The notes beneath the pieces were generated by a model. The model had not been told where the DNA came from and searched no databases. It saw only the letters and a program-made list of their open reading frames with translations. The position numbers and the translations under genes were made by a program. Below are positions 39,361-49,670 of a DNA stretch of 64,000 bases, one piece after another. Position 1 is the first letter of the stretch; the number at the start of each line of letters is the position of its first letter. The stretch lies in the NCBI GenBank assembly GCA_021399435.1, contig JAJTUP010000010.1, positions 1,364,001-1,428,000 on the forward strand. Reading direction: 5' to 3'. This stretch comes from Diaporthe sp. PMI_573. Taxonomy: Eukaryota; Ascomycota; Sordariomycetes; Diaporthales; Diaporthaceae.

Positions 39361-42300
39361 ATAGCCCACAGCCTATTTTACCCGCTCCTATCAGCTGTCG
39401 GAATTATTTTTCAGCCCTTGAATCAGATCCGACCCAGCCACAGCCCATTCCACAGCCCGATTTACGCCCAACCTTCTCGACCTCCTATGAGCCACCATCG
39501 GTGGAGGATTCAATCGATACCGATACCAAAAAATCCTCCGAAAATTCCTCTATATACGACCTAGAGGACGACCTTAACCCTGATGGATTGATGGAGGAAC
39601 CAGAAGGACCGTTTCCCGACCCCCTGGGGCCCAGACGCCCCCTGTAAGGCCCCTGAAGCCTGAGCCCTGTAGGCCTGCACAGGCCATTTTCGACCCCCTG
39701 TTCCCCGAACCCCCCCCTGGGCCTGAAGCCCCTGTAACTTCAGCCATTGCAGGGGGCCCCAGCAGCCCTAGCGACCCCGCAGGGGCCCCCTCTCAGAATT
39801 CGACCCACAGCACGCCCGTTTTTCAGCCATTTTCGACCCCGTTTTCTACACCCAGCACACCCGGTTTTCAGCCTATTTCAGCCCCTACCTCAACCCAATT
39901 TATTCACTCTTTAAACCTTGGAAATAAGGCCCCCCTCGTCCTTCCTGCTACCTTTTCTGGAACTTCTGGATCTATTATGGTTGATTCAGGAGCTACCTCT
40001 TGTTTTATCAACTTCGACTTCGCCCTTTCTCAGAATTTCCCCCTTCGGAAGAAAACTCACCCTAAAGCCCTCTTAGTAGTGGATGGAAGGAAGTCTTCTG
40101 CTGGAGATATTCTTTATAAAGTCGATATTCATCTCCAGATCGACCAGCACCTCGAAACTTTAATTTTTCAAGTTACGAAGATCTCAGGCTATTCAGCTAT
40201 TTTAGGGCGTTCGTAGCTCTCTCACCACAACCCTACCATAGACTAGAAAAATAGCTCTATTTCTTTTACCTCAGACATCTGCCAGCTCTCCTGTTTACCC
40301 TCTCGCCCCTCGACTTCGCCCTTAGAATCTTCAACTATTATTTCGACCTCAGAACCCCAGACCTCAGCTTTTTCCTTAAACAACCCTATTGTGGCCCAGA
40401 TTTCCAGTACAGCCCTTCTTCAACTCGCCAAAAGAGATAGGTCCCAGATCTATAGAGTATCTATTCAAGAGATCCAGGACCACCTCTCTTCAAAAGAGAA
40501 ATCTCCTGAGGAAGAAGAAGAATTCCTTCAATCCACGATACCCTCTCAGTTTCACAACCTCCTACCCCTATTTCGAAAAAAGGATGCTGAAAGACTCCCT
40601 CCCCACCAGGGCCCCCTCGACTGCCCTATCGATCTCGAGGAGGGCAAATCAGCTCCCTTTAGCCCTCTTTACCCTATGTCAGACCTTGAATTACAGGCCC
40701 TTCGGGCCTATTTAGACGATAACCTTCGAAAAGGCTATATTAAGCCTTCCTCTTCTTCAGCAGCCTCCCCGGTCCTATTCATCAGAAAACCAGGAGGAGG
40801 CCTTCGATTTTGCGTCGACTACAGGGCCCTAAACGCTATTACTAAGCGTAATAAAACCCCCCTTCCCCTTATCAACAATTCCCTTCAACGGCTCTCGAAA
40901 GCTAAAATCTTTTCTCGATTAGACCTCCGGTGGGGGTTTAATCAAATTCGAATTCGACAGGGCCACGAGCCCCTTACAGCCTTCCAAACCCGTTACGGCC
41001 TTTTTGAATATACAGTAATGCCCTTTAGGCTTACTAATGCTCCAGCCATTTTTCAGTCTTTTATCAACCACGTCCTTCGAGAATTTCTCGACATCTTTTA
41101 TATCGTCTATATAGACGATATCCTTATTTTCTCAGATTCGAAGGAAGAACATGCCCGGCACCTCCAGGCTATCCTTGAAAAATTAGCCGAAGCAGGCTTA
41201 TTTATTAAAGGAGAAAAATACAAATTTTTTACCACCTCGACTTCTTTTCTTGGCTTTATTATCTCTCCAGAGGGCCTATCTATGGATCCGACTAAAGTAG
41301 CTACTATTCGAGACTGGGAGCCCCCTTCCTCAGTCAAAGAACTTCAGTCCTTCCTTGGATTTGCCAACTTTTACCGGAGATTTATTAAACACTATTCTCT
41401 TGTCTGCCGACCCCTATTTCTTTTACTTCAAAAAAACCAGCCCTTTATGTAGAATTCAGCCCAACAGCAAGCCTTCGAGAGTTTAAAAACTCTATTTACT
41501 TCAGAGCCTATCCTTCGACACTTCAACCCTACTCTTAATTCGATTCTTGAGACCGACTCTTCAGACGATGTTATTTCAGCTATCTTTTCCCAATGGGTAC
41601 CCTATAATGGGAAACGTTTCCTACACCCTATTACCTATAGATCTCAAAAGCTTTCTAAAGCTGAAAGAAACTACGGGATAGGAGATAAGGAGATGTTAGC
41701 CATTATAGACACCCTAGCCGAATATCGTCTATATATAGAGTCTCTCGCCAGCCCTCTTTCAGTTCTTACAGATCATTCAAATCTATCTACCTTTACTTCG
41801 AAAAAAGTCTTAAACAGACGACAAGCCCGGTAGGCTAACAAGCTTTCCGGCATAAATTTCGTCATTACCTTCCACCCTAGAGAATTTAATACTCGAGCCG
41901 ACGCCCTTACTCGAAGACCCCAGGACCAGAAAGGGGGCATAGTAGCTATAGCCTCTGAAAAAACTATTATACCGTCTAAAAAGATATTACACCCAAGGGC
42001 TATAGCTACCATGGCTACCTCACTTTCAGAATTCGAATCTATTTTTAATCTTTCAACTATTCACTCAGCCCTTCCCTCAGACCCTTTTTTCAAAGAAATT
42101 CAACTTCTCCTCAAGGACCCCCCAAACTCAGCCCCTCAACACCCAGCCATCAACCTAGCTACTTGTCTTATTCAAGACGGCCTCCTGCTTATTCAAAATC
42201 TGGTTTACGTACCAGAAGGAGATATAAGGAGGCAAGTTATTTCTTCTCGACATTCTCACCCAGCTGCAGGCTACCCTGGCGTTGCTTCTACTTTTAAATT

Positions 42301-43500
42301 AGTCACTCGAGACTTCTAGTAGCCCTCTATTCGAAAGACTATTCAGCAGTATATTCGAAACTGCTCTATATGTTCTAGAATCAAGCCTTCTCGGCTACCC
42401 CCCTTCGGCTTTTTGAAACCTTTGGAAATTCCCCAGAAACGCTGGACCTCAGTCTCTATGGATTTAATTACCGGCCTTCCCCCTTCGAACTCCTTCGACG
42501 CTATTATTGTTTTTGTCGACCGACTCTCAAAAATGAGCCATTTTGTGCCCTACAACACTACTCTGGATTCTAAAGGCTGGGCCCTACTATTTAGAGATAA
42601 TATCTTTCGTCTTCACGGTCTTCCTTCCGAATTTATCTCCGATCGAGGTTCTATTTTTATTTCCGAATTTTCTAAAGCCCTGTGTGGGTTACTCGGAATT
42701 AAGCAGAATTTTTCTACTGCAAACCACCCACAGTCTGACGGCCAAACGGAAGCTATCAATGCCCTATTAGAACAATACCTTCGAGGGTACATATCCTATC
42801 AACAAGACGACTGGGCAGACTGGCTCTCTATGGCTGAATTTGCTTATAATAATTCTGTTTCTTCAGCAACCAAGATTTCGCCTTTTTTTGCCAACTACGG
42901 CTTTCACCCTCGTTTCGACTCCCTACTTCCAGCCCTAGATTCGACCTCAGAAGAAGTAAAAGAATTTACTTCTTTGTTTTCAGACCTTGAGAATTTTATC
43001 CGTTCAGAAATCCGCCTAGGCTCAGGAAGCCTATTCTGAGCAGGCAAATAAAAGTCGACGATCCGCTCCGAATTTTACTCTGGGCTCTCGAGTATGGCTG
43101 CTTCGCCGCCATATTCGCACTACTAGGCCTTCTCAAAAGCTCGATTTTAAACGCTTAGGGCCCTTCGAGATATCTTAGAAAATCTCTCCCTATGCCTATA
43201 AACTCAAGCTTCCCCCTAGTATGAAAATACACCCAGTTTTTCACGTTTCTCTACTTGAAACCCCTAGCTGAAGATCCTCTCCCTAACCAAGTTATTCCTC
43301 CACCCCCCCCTATCGAGGTTGAAGGGGAAGAGGAATTCTAGGTAAAGGAAATTCTTGATTCTAGGATTAGAGGAAAGAAACGCCAGTTCTTAGTTAGCTA
43401 GGTAGGCTATAATACACCTACCTGGGAACCTTTAGAAAATATCTCTGAGACCGAGGCCTATTCGAAGTACCTAGCCCGGTACCCTCACCAGCCCTAGATA
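39361..43500 (+). pseudogene. Pol relic of gypsy element 2 (PR-RT-RH-IN-chromodomain)
   Basis: Protease (VDSGATS near 39980), reverse transcriptase (FCVDYRALN, then YIDDILIF near 41110), RNase H (about 41540-41930, ending EFNTRADALTRRP), and integrase with an HHCC-like start near 42250 all read plus. The integrase catalytic core includes DLITGLP, SDRGS and GQTEAIN. Most lie in one frame from about 39630 to 43039. Breaks are TAG codons at about 41449, 41831 and 42317-42322, frameshifts near 39350, 39630, 43037 and 43265, and stops replacing Trp or Tyr in the C-terminal chromodomain at about 43338 and 43399. The catalytic residues of RT are intact, unlike element 1. Confidence 0.9.
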
Positions 43501-43572
43501 TTTATTTGTTTATTTGTCCTTGTTTTTGTTTTAAATCAGCTCGTGGAACTTGCTTTGGAAAGGAGGGCCTAC

Positions 43573-44055
43573 TGTTATAAACAGCCTCCTTCAGACCCCC
43601 AGACCCCTTTAGCCTCCTTCAGCCCCTTCAAAGCCCTTCCAGCCTCCCTCAGCCCCTATCCGCCTCCTTCAGAAAGAATAGGCTATCTATGCAAGCCTCT
43701 AGATATAAGTAGAGAAACCAGCTAGCCTAGCTTGGCAGAATCTTCTTATCGGAGTTATTCCTTCCGCCCTTTCCCATTTCTCTTTCTAGCCCCTGTTTTT
43801 CTCGAGTCATTATTCTCTCCGTTGGAGGAATATACCTCTCCGAAGGTCCGAACCTTCTATGTATATATACCTAGCCTTTTCCTCTCAGATAGATAGTTAG
43901 TTCTTCAGTCAGATCAACTTTTTCCCTCCTACACCTAGCTTGCCTCCTCCTTCCTTGAATTTGTTCTCTGTGAGGTGTTGAAGAATATCTTGACTTCAGC
44001 CTTACTATGTCCCTCTACCCTTAGCCCTCTGCCCTTAATCTAGGTGTTTTTAACA
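43573..44055 (+). repeat. 3' LTR of gypsy element 2
   Basis: 483 bp, the less mutated member of the pair. Confidence 0.95.
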
Positions 44056-46690
44056 TATACTTATCTAGCATCTAATTAATTATAGAATTTAATTTAGTAA
44101 TAGTCCTGTTAACAGGTTTATAAAAGTTAACTATATTAGTTTCTAACAGTTTCGACTAATATCTTTAGTTATAGGTACTTTGTTAAGAATATGACTTAAA
44201 GAAATTAAATACTTTCTAAATATTAAGAATACCTTTTAAAGTTATAGCCTTAGAGGCAGGAAGCCATATTACCAATAAGGTTTTCAAAATCTAGTCCTAG
44301 TTAGTCGTAGAAAAAGGTTTATTACTTACTTATATAACCTAATCTATACCATCTTATATAAAATAAATATACTCTATAATATAATTACTAAGGTTGGGTT
44401 AAAGTATTATAATTTTATCCTATATAAAGCCTCTGGCTATGCTAAAGAATCTTGATATTACTAGACCTAGTATTATCATTAAGTTTATAAGGTTAGGTTT
44501 ACATTTTATCTTTATCTTTATAGGCTTGTCTCGACTTGTTGAGAAACCTGGCTTGTCTAGCTAATTATATACTTCTCTATTACTTGGGGCTGTTACCTTA
44601 ACCTTTTTAGGGTTAGGTGTATTTAGGTAGTTGCCGGGCTAGCTGTTGTTAGCTAGAACTAATAATGTTATATCTTGGTTTTGTTGTTTTACGCCAAAGC
44701 TGTTTACTTTGGTCTGGTTAACTGTAGTTGGCTGCTAAAAAGTATCCTTGACTTTCTCGTGCGGGTAGGAGTATCCTTTTGAGAGGTCAAGTCCTTGCTT
44801 CTATGAGACTGCCATTATAATTGAACTTGTTTTTCTAGTAGGTCTTGTAGCCTAACTAGATAACCTATTTGGTTTAAATAGGGTTTTATTAATGGCAATA
44901 CTTGCGTTGCCTTTAAACTTTGGTTGTTTCTTATAGAGTTTTAAATAGTATGAGACCTAGGCTTCCCTAACTCTACTATTAAGAAGGTATATCAGGATAC
45001 CGTAGGTATAGGTAATAATCCCTTTCGTGGGTCTATTTAGGGCAACTATTTGTGTGTCTAAAGGTTAAGTAACGCCTTGGCGTACTTTATTTCTTGTACC
45101 AAACTAGAAGTAAGTTCTCGACAGGTCCTTATAGTATAGAATCCCTTCCTATTTTATTAGCTTTAGTATAGTATAGTTGTAGGCAACATGATTAGTTATA
45201 AGACATCTATAGCAAGTTATAGGCGCTCTGTTTTGTCGTATGGTATTAATCTCTATGTTAATCTCTTTATTATCTTTTTCTGTTAATATTGCTTATTGTT
45301 TAGCTTTATAATCCTATACCTACTATTCTATATTACCTATATAGGTTAGATCCTGTCTATATAGTATAGTTATATTGTTTATTATTAGTATAGTCTTTTC
45401 TTTACTAGCTTTTATTACCCTCTATAGTTAAAGTCTATTGAGGGTTGCTTTTGTTATCTTGTATATCTTGTCTGTTAAGGCAAGACATGCTTGTTTAGCT
45501 TTGGTACTACTAAGAGTTATCAAGTTGTATTTCTTAATTAGCTCTTTCTATTGTTTGGGTCTAATAGTAGGAGTAGCGTTAGTCTTGTTATTAGTAGATA
45601 TTTCTATTAAGTTGGCCGGAGTGGGTTTTGTCTAAGGATTTGGCCAGATCGTGCCTACCTATCTTGCTATAGTTAGCTTAAATTAATATACCTTGCTGTT
45701 ATAAATCCCTATATAGTTGGGGAGTCATTCATATTCCTTGTTAATAATTTCTAATGGCATTACTTGAAAAGATAGAGGTGCCGTATAACTAAAGCTATTT
45801 AGTTGCTTGACAATCTCTAGGTTTCCACCAGATTTATACCTAATGGCTTTCTAGTCTTGCTTGTCTTCTTCCTATATTTCTTAATATAGCTTTAAAAGAA
45901 AATCTATCAACCAAGGCTAAAGCTTCTCTTATACTTACTTGTGTTTAACCTTGTAGTCTTAAGTAAGTCGCCTTGTAATAATAGAAGGGAGTTTATTCTA
46001 AAACTTAACTATAGGCTCCTTTTTCCGTTGTTTTATTATAAAAAGGATCTTGTTATAGCTATAGATTAATTTGATCAAGGATTGAGTACTAACAATATAG
46101 TAGTTATTTATTAGCTCCCTTAGTTACTATTTAGGACTAAACTATTTATTAATATCTCTATCCTAATAGGCTTGTTTTAAGCAAGCTTCTTAGACTTTCT
46201 ATATTCTAGTACTAGATGTATAGAGACTGATTTATATAGTGATGTTAGTATTTGTAGAAAGACCTTTTAGGTATATTAATGTTAGTTGATTAGGTATATG
46301 TAATATTTGTCTAGTATCGCTAAAGTATTCTAGGTAATTAGTAATGTTAATACTAGTAAATAGTCTAAGCCTTATACCTGTAAAGTTGGCTTGGGTAGGG
46401 AGAAGGTTTTTAACTTTAAGGCCTGGTTGTGTAGCTAAGTCAAGGTGTAGTTATTTATTGTTATCTTTATCTTCCAAGTCTTTATAGATGTTAATTAATT
46501 TATATAGGAGTTGGTTATTAGTACTTAAGCTATCTTCTTGTCTTATAGTACTAGTATTTCCGGTCTATTTAGGTACTACTAGGGTTGCTATTTTTGGTGA
46601 TTTGGTAGTTCTAGTTATTGTTTGGTGAGAAGGAGCTAAATCGCCTAGATTACTTTGGCTTTCTTTTCTGCTAGTTGTATATACGTATAT
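44056..46690 (-). pseudogene. Minus-strand Gag-like retroelement relic
   Basis: Read on the minus strand from about 46680 downward, one frame stays coherent for more than 1.5 kb, broken mainly by TAG and TAA codons. It has a helical Gag-like region (NYLEYFSDTRQILH, then LTLIYLKGL) followed by CYRCLITNHVAYNY near 45200, a CCHC knuckle whose last Cys is now Tyr. The family (LTR Gag or LINE ORF1) is unresolved. The sequence nearer 44060 is more decayed. No LTR partner or target duplication was identified. Confidence 0.5.
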
Positions 46691-47920
46691 ATATAAGGAC
46701 TAGGTTATCTTCGAAATAAAGAGTAAATAAGTCTAAACAAGTTAAATTCTTACTAGCTTATCTATTTAATACATATAAATATATATATTAAGGTTAACTA
46801 TTATCAAGTTAAAATAGCTATAATTATCTACAACTGTTTACTTTTAAATGGGGTTCCAATGTATGCTTTGCTATAGTTTCCGTTATGGCTAGAAGATTTA
46901 TTCTTTAAACTATCTCAAGTTAGGATAGGTAGGGAAACTCTTTACCTTTGCTTAAAGGTTTATTTTGCAACTACTTAGCTAAACCCTAAAGTTGCCTAAT
47001 TTTTTAAAAAACCTCTCAGTACTAATAAACTATTTTCCTTTTATGTTAAAACTATAACTACTGTCCTTAGTTAGCCGAGTTGCTCTCTAGTTTATAGACC
47101 CTTGCTCTGGAAGTACTGGTAATATAAGAGGTTGTTCTCCTGCATCTATTCAGCTTATCTTTTGCAGACCATCTGTTGACAACTTTTGAAGACCTATAAT
47201 TAGAACCTATAATGATATTAGGTAGACATCTCTAGTAGGTAGATCTGTTGGCTTATAGGTAATATACTAACTAGATATTCCTCCTGATTACGTAGATTCC
47301 CGTAGTCGTCTACTAATAAAACAGGATACAAGTAGGCTAGTTAAGTGCTTGTCTATAGGCCCAAGGAGAATGCCTATGCCGAGAGGGTGCGGCGCCAAAT
47401 GGTTGGTAACTGCTTTAAGAGATTATCTTAAACAAAAGCTGTCTGCTTAGAAGACACGAAGGAAGGTTCTTTTTTTCGCTATCTGAATTTTGGGCCGTGA
47501 GCAGGACTATTTATATATTCTGGCCCTGTGGAGAGGACATAGCATTGTTACTACGTTAGTATAACTATATATAGGGCTTTATATACAAGCTAAGCAGACT
47601 CCTGGCCACACTTCCAGGAAAGAAGATTAATATAACAAAGATACTAGCTACAAGATACTATTACTATTAAAAACGGGCAACCGGACAACCAAGCTGCCTG
47701 TTCTACAGACCACCCCCTCCCTCCCTCTGACTAGAAGGAAAGGGGTGCATCTGCGCGAAGAAAGAGAATCCTGTTACTAGGTGCCTAGGAGGCAAAAAGG
47801 GATCAGATTCCAGACACGGGTATACAGATACAGATAAGATAATAAGATGATTGAGTTGTTCTTCTAAGCTACGGAAGAGGGGAAGAGCAGAGACCTGTTT
47901 TATGTTGGGCTAGAGGGACA
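46691..47920. other. AT-rich decayed sequence, no identifiable feature
   Basis: No open frame or repeat boundary can be defended. The sequence is probably old transposon matter. Around 47700-47770 it is briefly GC-rich. Confidence 0.4.
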
Positions 47921-48068
47921 AAGAGCTAAGCGGGGTAAAAGCTAAATAGAGCCAAGCAGGGCCAAAGAGCTAAATAGAGCCACCGAGCCAAACAATGCCG
48001 AAAAGCTAAATAAGGCCGAAGAGCCAAATGAGGCCGAAGAGCCAAATGAGGCCGAAGAGCCAAATGAG
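47921..48068 (+). repeat. Minisatellite of an 18-bp unit
   Basis: Near-perfect copies of GAGGCCGAAGAGCCAAAT occupy 48012-48066, with several degenerate GAGCTAAATAGAGCC-like copies before them. Read in one frame, the unit encodes the hexapeptide EAEEPN. It lies just upstream of the gypsy 3 integrase relic. Confidence 0.8.
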
Positions 48069-48119
48069 TAAAACACTATGCCCGACAACACTATCTATAC
48101 CGTTTCCTAGAATTGCCGA

Positions 48120-49130
48120 CAATCTAGATTAGTAATAATGCCGGACCTTTTATCATAGCCTTTCTCGTAAAGCTAAACAAGCTAATAAAAATAAAGCATT
48201 AACACGGGAGTACCTACCACTTCTAGACTTAAGGTATAATTAAGTTTATAAACCAGGAGCTAGACTAGTGGCTACAGTTTTGTATTAACAAATACTAAGA
48301 TAATTAAAGTATATACCTGCCAGCCCTCAATTTTGCATATAAATTGTTATAGTACTCTGCAATTAATATATTACCACTAAAGGTCATGTTAGGTAAAGAT
48401 ATATAGAACCCGTTGTCTTTAGACCCAAGTATAGCAAAGGTAACAGCAGGACCAGCCGAGAGGGCCCTTAAGCTGGTCAGATAGACCAAGAAGGTATAGG
48501 AACTCGCCTGCCGTGCCGCTGCTAGTATGTAGAAGAAACAGAAGGCCTAGGTAAACAAGAAGCATTGCCTGGTAAACTTTAAAGTTTACAATAAGGTCTT
48601 CCTGTAAAAGAAGAGATTCTTAATATAGACTCTAACTACCCGCCTTAACTTATAGTTTATAGGCCTCTTTAAGATTCTAGAAAAAAGAGGCCATAGTTAT
48701 GTCCTCAACCTTCTAGCTTTATATAAGATGCCTAACCTATTCTATGCCGACCGGCTTAGAAAGGCCGATAATAACCTATTGCCACAGTAGGTCTAGATAC
48801 TATTTCTACCAAAAGAAATTAATGGCAAACTAGAGTTTAAGGTTAAACAAATTAAATAAAGCCGACTCTATGGCTAAAATAGAAAACTATAGTCTTAGGT
48901 GGCCTGACAAGAATATAATCCTAATAATACTTAGTACCCTGCCGAGAACTTTAAAAATGCTATAATAGTTTTAGAGACCTTCTATTAAGAATACCTAGAA
49001 GCGCCTAGTCTACTGCTATAACTATAAAAATAGATTTAGTCTATAACAGTAGACGAGAAAGATAATAACTACCCAGATAATAATAAGGCAGAAAAGACAG
49101 GCAAGCAAAGCAGGTCTAGACAGTATATAT
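48120..49130 (+). pseudogene. Third gypsy element: integrase tail and chromodomain relic
   Basis: Plus-strand similarity to the C-terminal part of a chromovirus Pol. The end of the integrase core is at about 48250-48450 (LPALNFAY). The GPY/F-like segment follows (FKILEKRGHSYVLNLL, then YKMPNLFYADRLRKA) at about 48660-48770. A chromodomain at about 48820-48990 reads INGKLEFKVKQI and ends YPAENFKNA. Many TAG/TAA codons interrupt it. Its 5' part is missing or unrecognisable. Confidence 0.75.
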
Positions 49131-49132
49131 AA

Positions 49133-49385
49133 TGTCACTAGCTATACAAAACCGTTCTAGTATCTGCGTTTTAGAGAGGGGTAGTATAACAGCAGCTACA
49201 GTAGGCAAGCCCTCTGGTCATTATACAGACCCTAACCCTTAGCCCTATAGTTGCATTAAGACTTTGCGAGCTAGAGTCTGCCAGAGCTTTGCTTTCCCCT
49301 TTCTTCTCCTCTCCTTAGCTTAGAATATTTATTGATAGCGCCAATAGACCCAGCTTTTATGCTGTATCTCGCGCTGGCCGTGACA
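49133..49385 (+). repeat. Candidate LTR of gypsy element 3
   Basis: This 253-bp segment starts TGTCAC and ends GTGACA, a perfect short inverted pair of the TG..CA type, and lies just downstream of the chromodomain relic where a 3' LTR is expected. No partner copy was found in the window, so the call is tentative. Confidence 0.4.
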
Positions 49386-49670
49386 ATTATAAGTATATAT
49401 ATATAACTTATAAATACCTAAGTATAAAATAAGTAAAATGTTCTTAATATATTATCTGTCTTTTATAATTTTTTTTAAAATGGTATTCTTAATCTAAGGT
49501 ATAGGCCTTAATATTAATAGAAATATCTAGGGGCTAATTTAATCTTTCCTACAAACTAGTATTATTATTAACCTTTCTATATGTAGTACTGTTGCAGAGA
49601 GTGCTTTATTAGATGCTAGTAAGCAACCAGCCTAAATCTTTAATCTGATTTAGGAAGATTCAAGTATTTA

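Larger units (their letters stand above)
37670..44055 (+). mobile_element. Ty3/gypsy chromodomain LTR retrotransposon, younger, inactive
   Basis: The 6,386-bp element has 483-bp LTRs (37670-38152 and 43573-44055), TGTTATAAAC..TTTTTAACA. The LTRs differ at about 18-19 positions (roughly 96 percent identity). A purine-rich GGAAAGGAGGGC precedes the 3' LTR. The five bases before the 5' LTR (GCTAT) and after the 3' LTR (TATAC) do not match, so no target duplication is visible. It has inserted into the copia relic on its left. Gag is still open; pol has stops and frameshifts. Confidence 0.93.

Noticed and set aside
47921..48068. CRISPR-like array
   Set aside because: The repeats are contiguous without unique spacers and lie in a fungal TE relic.
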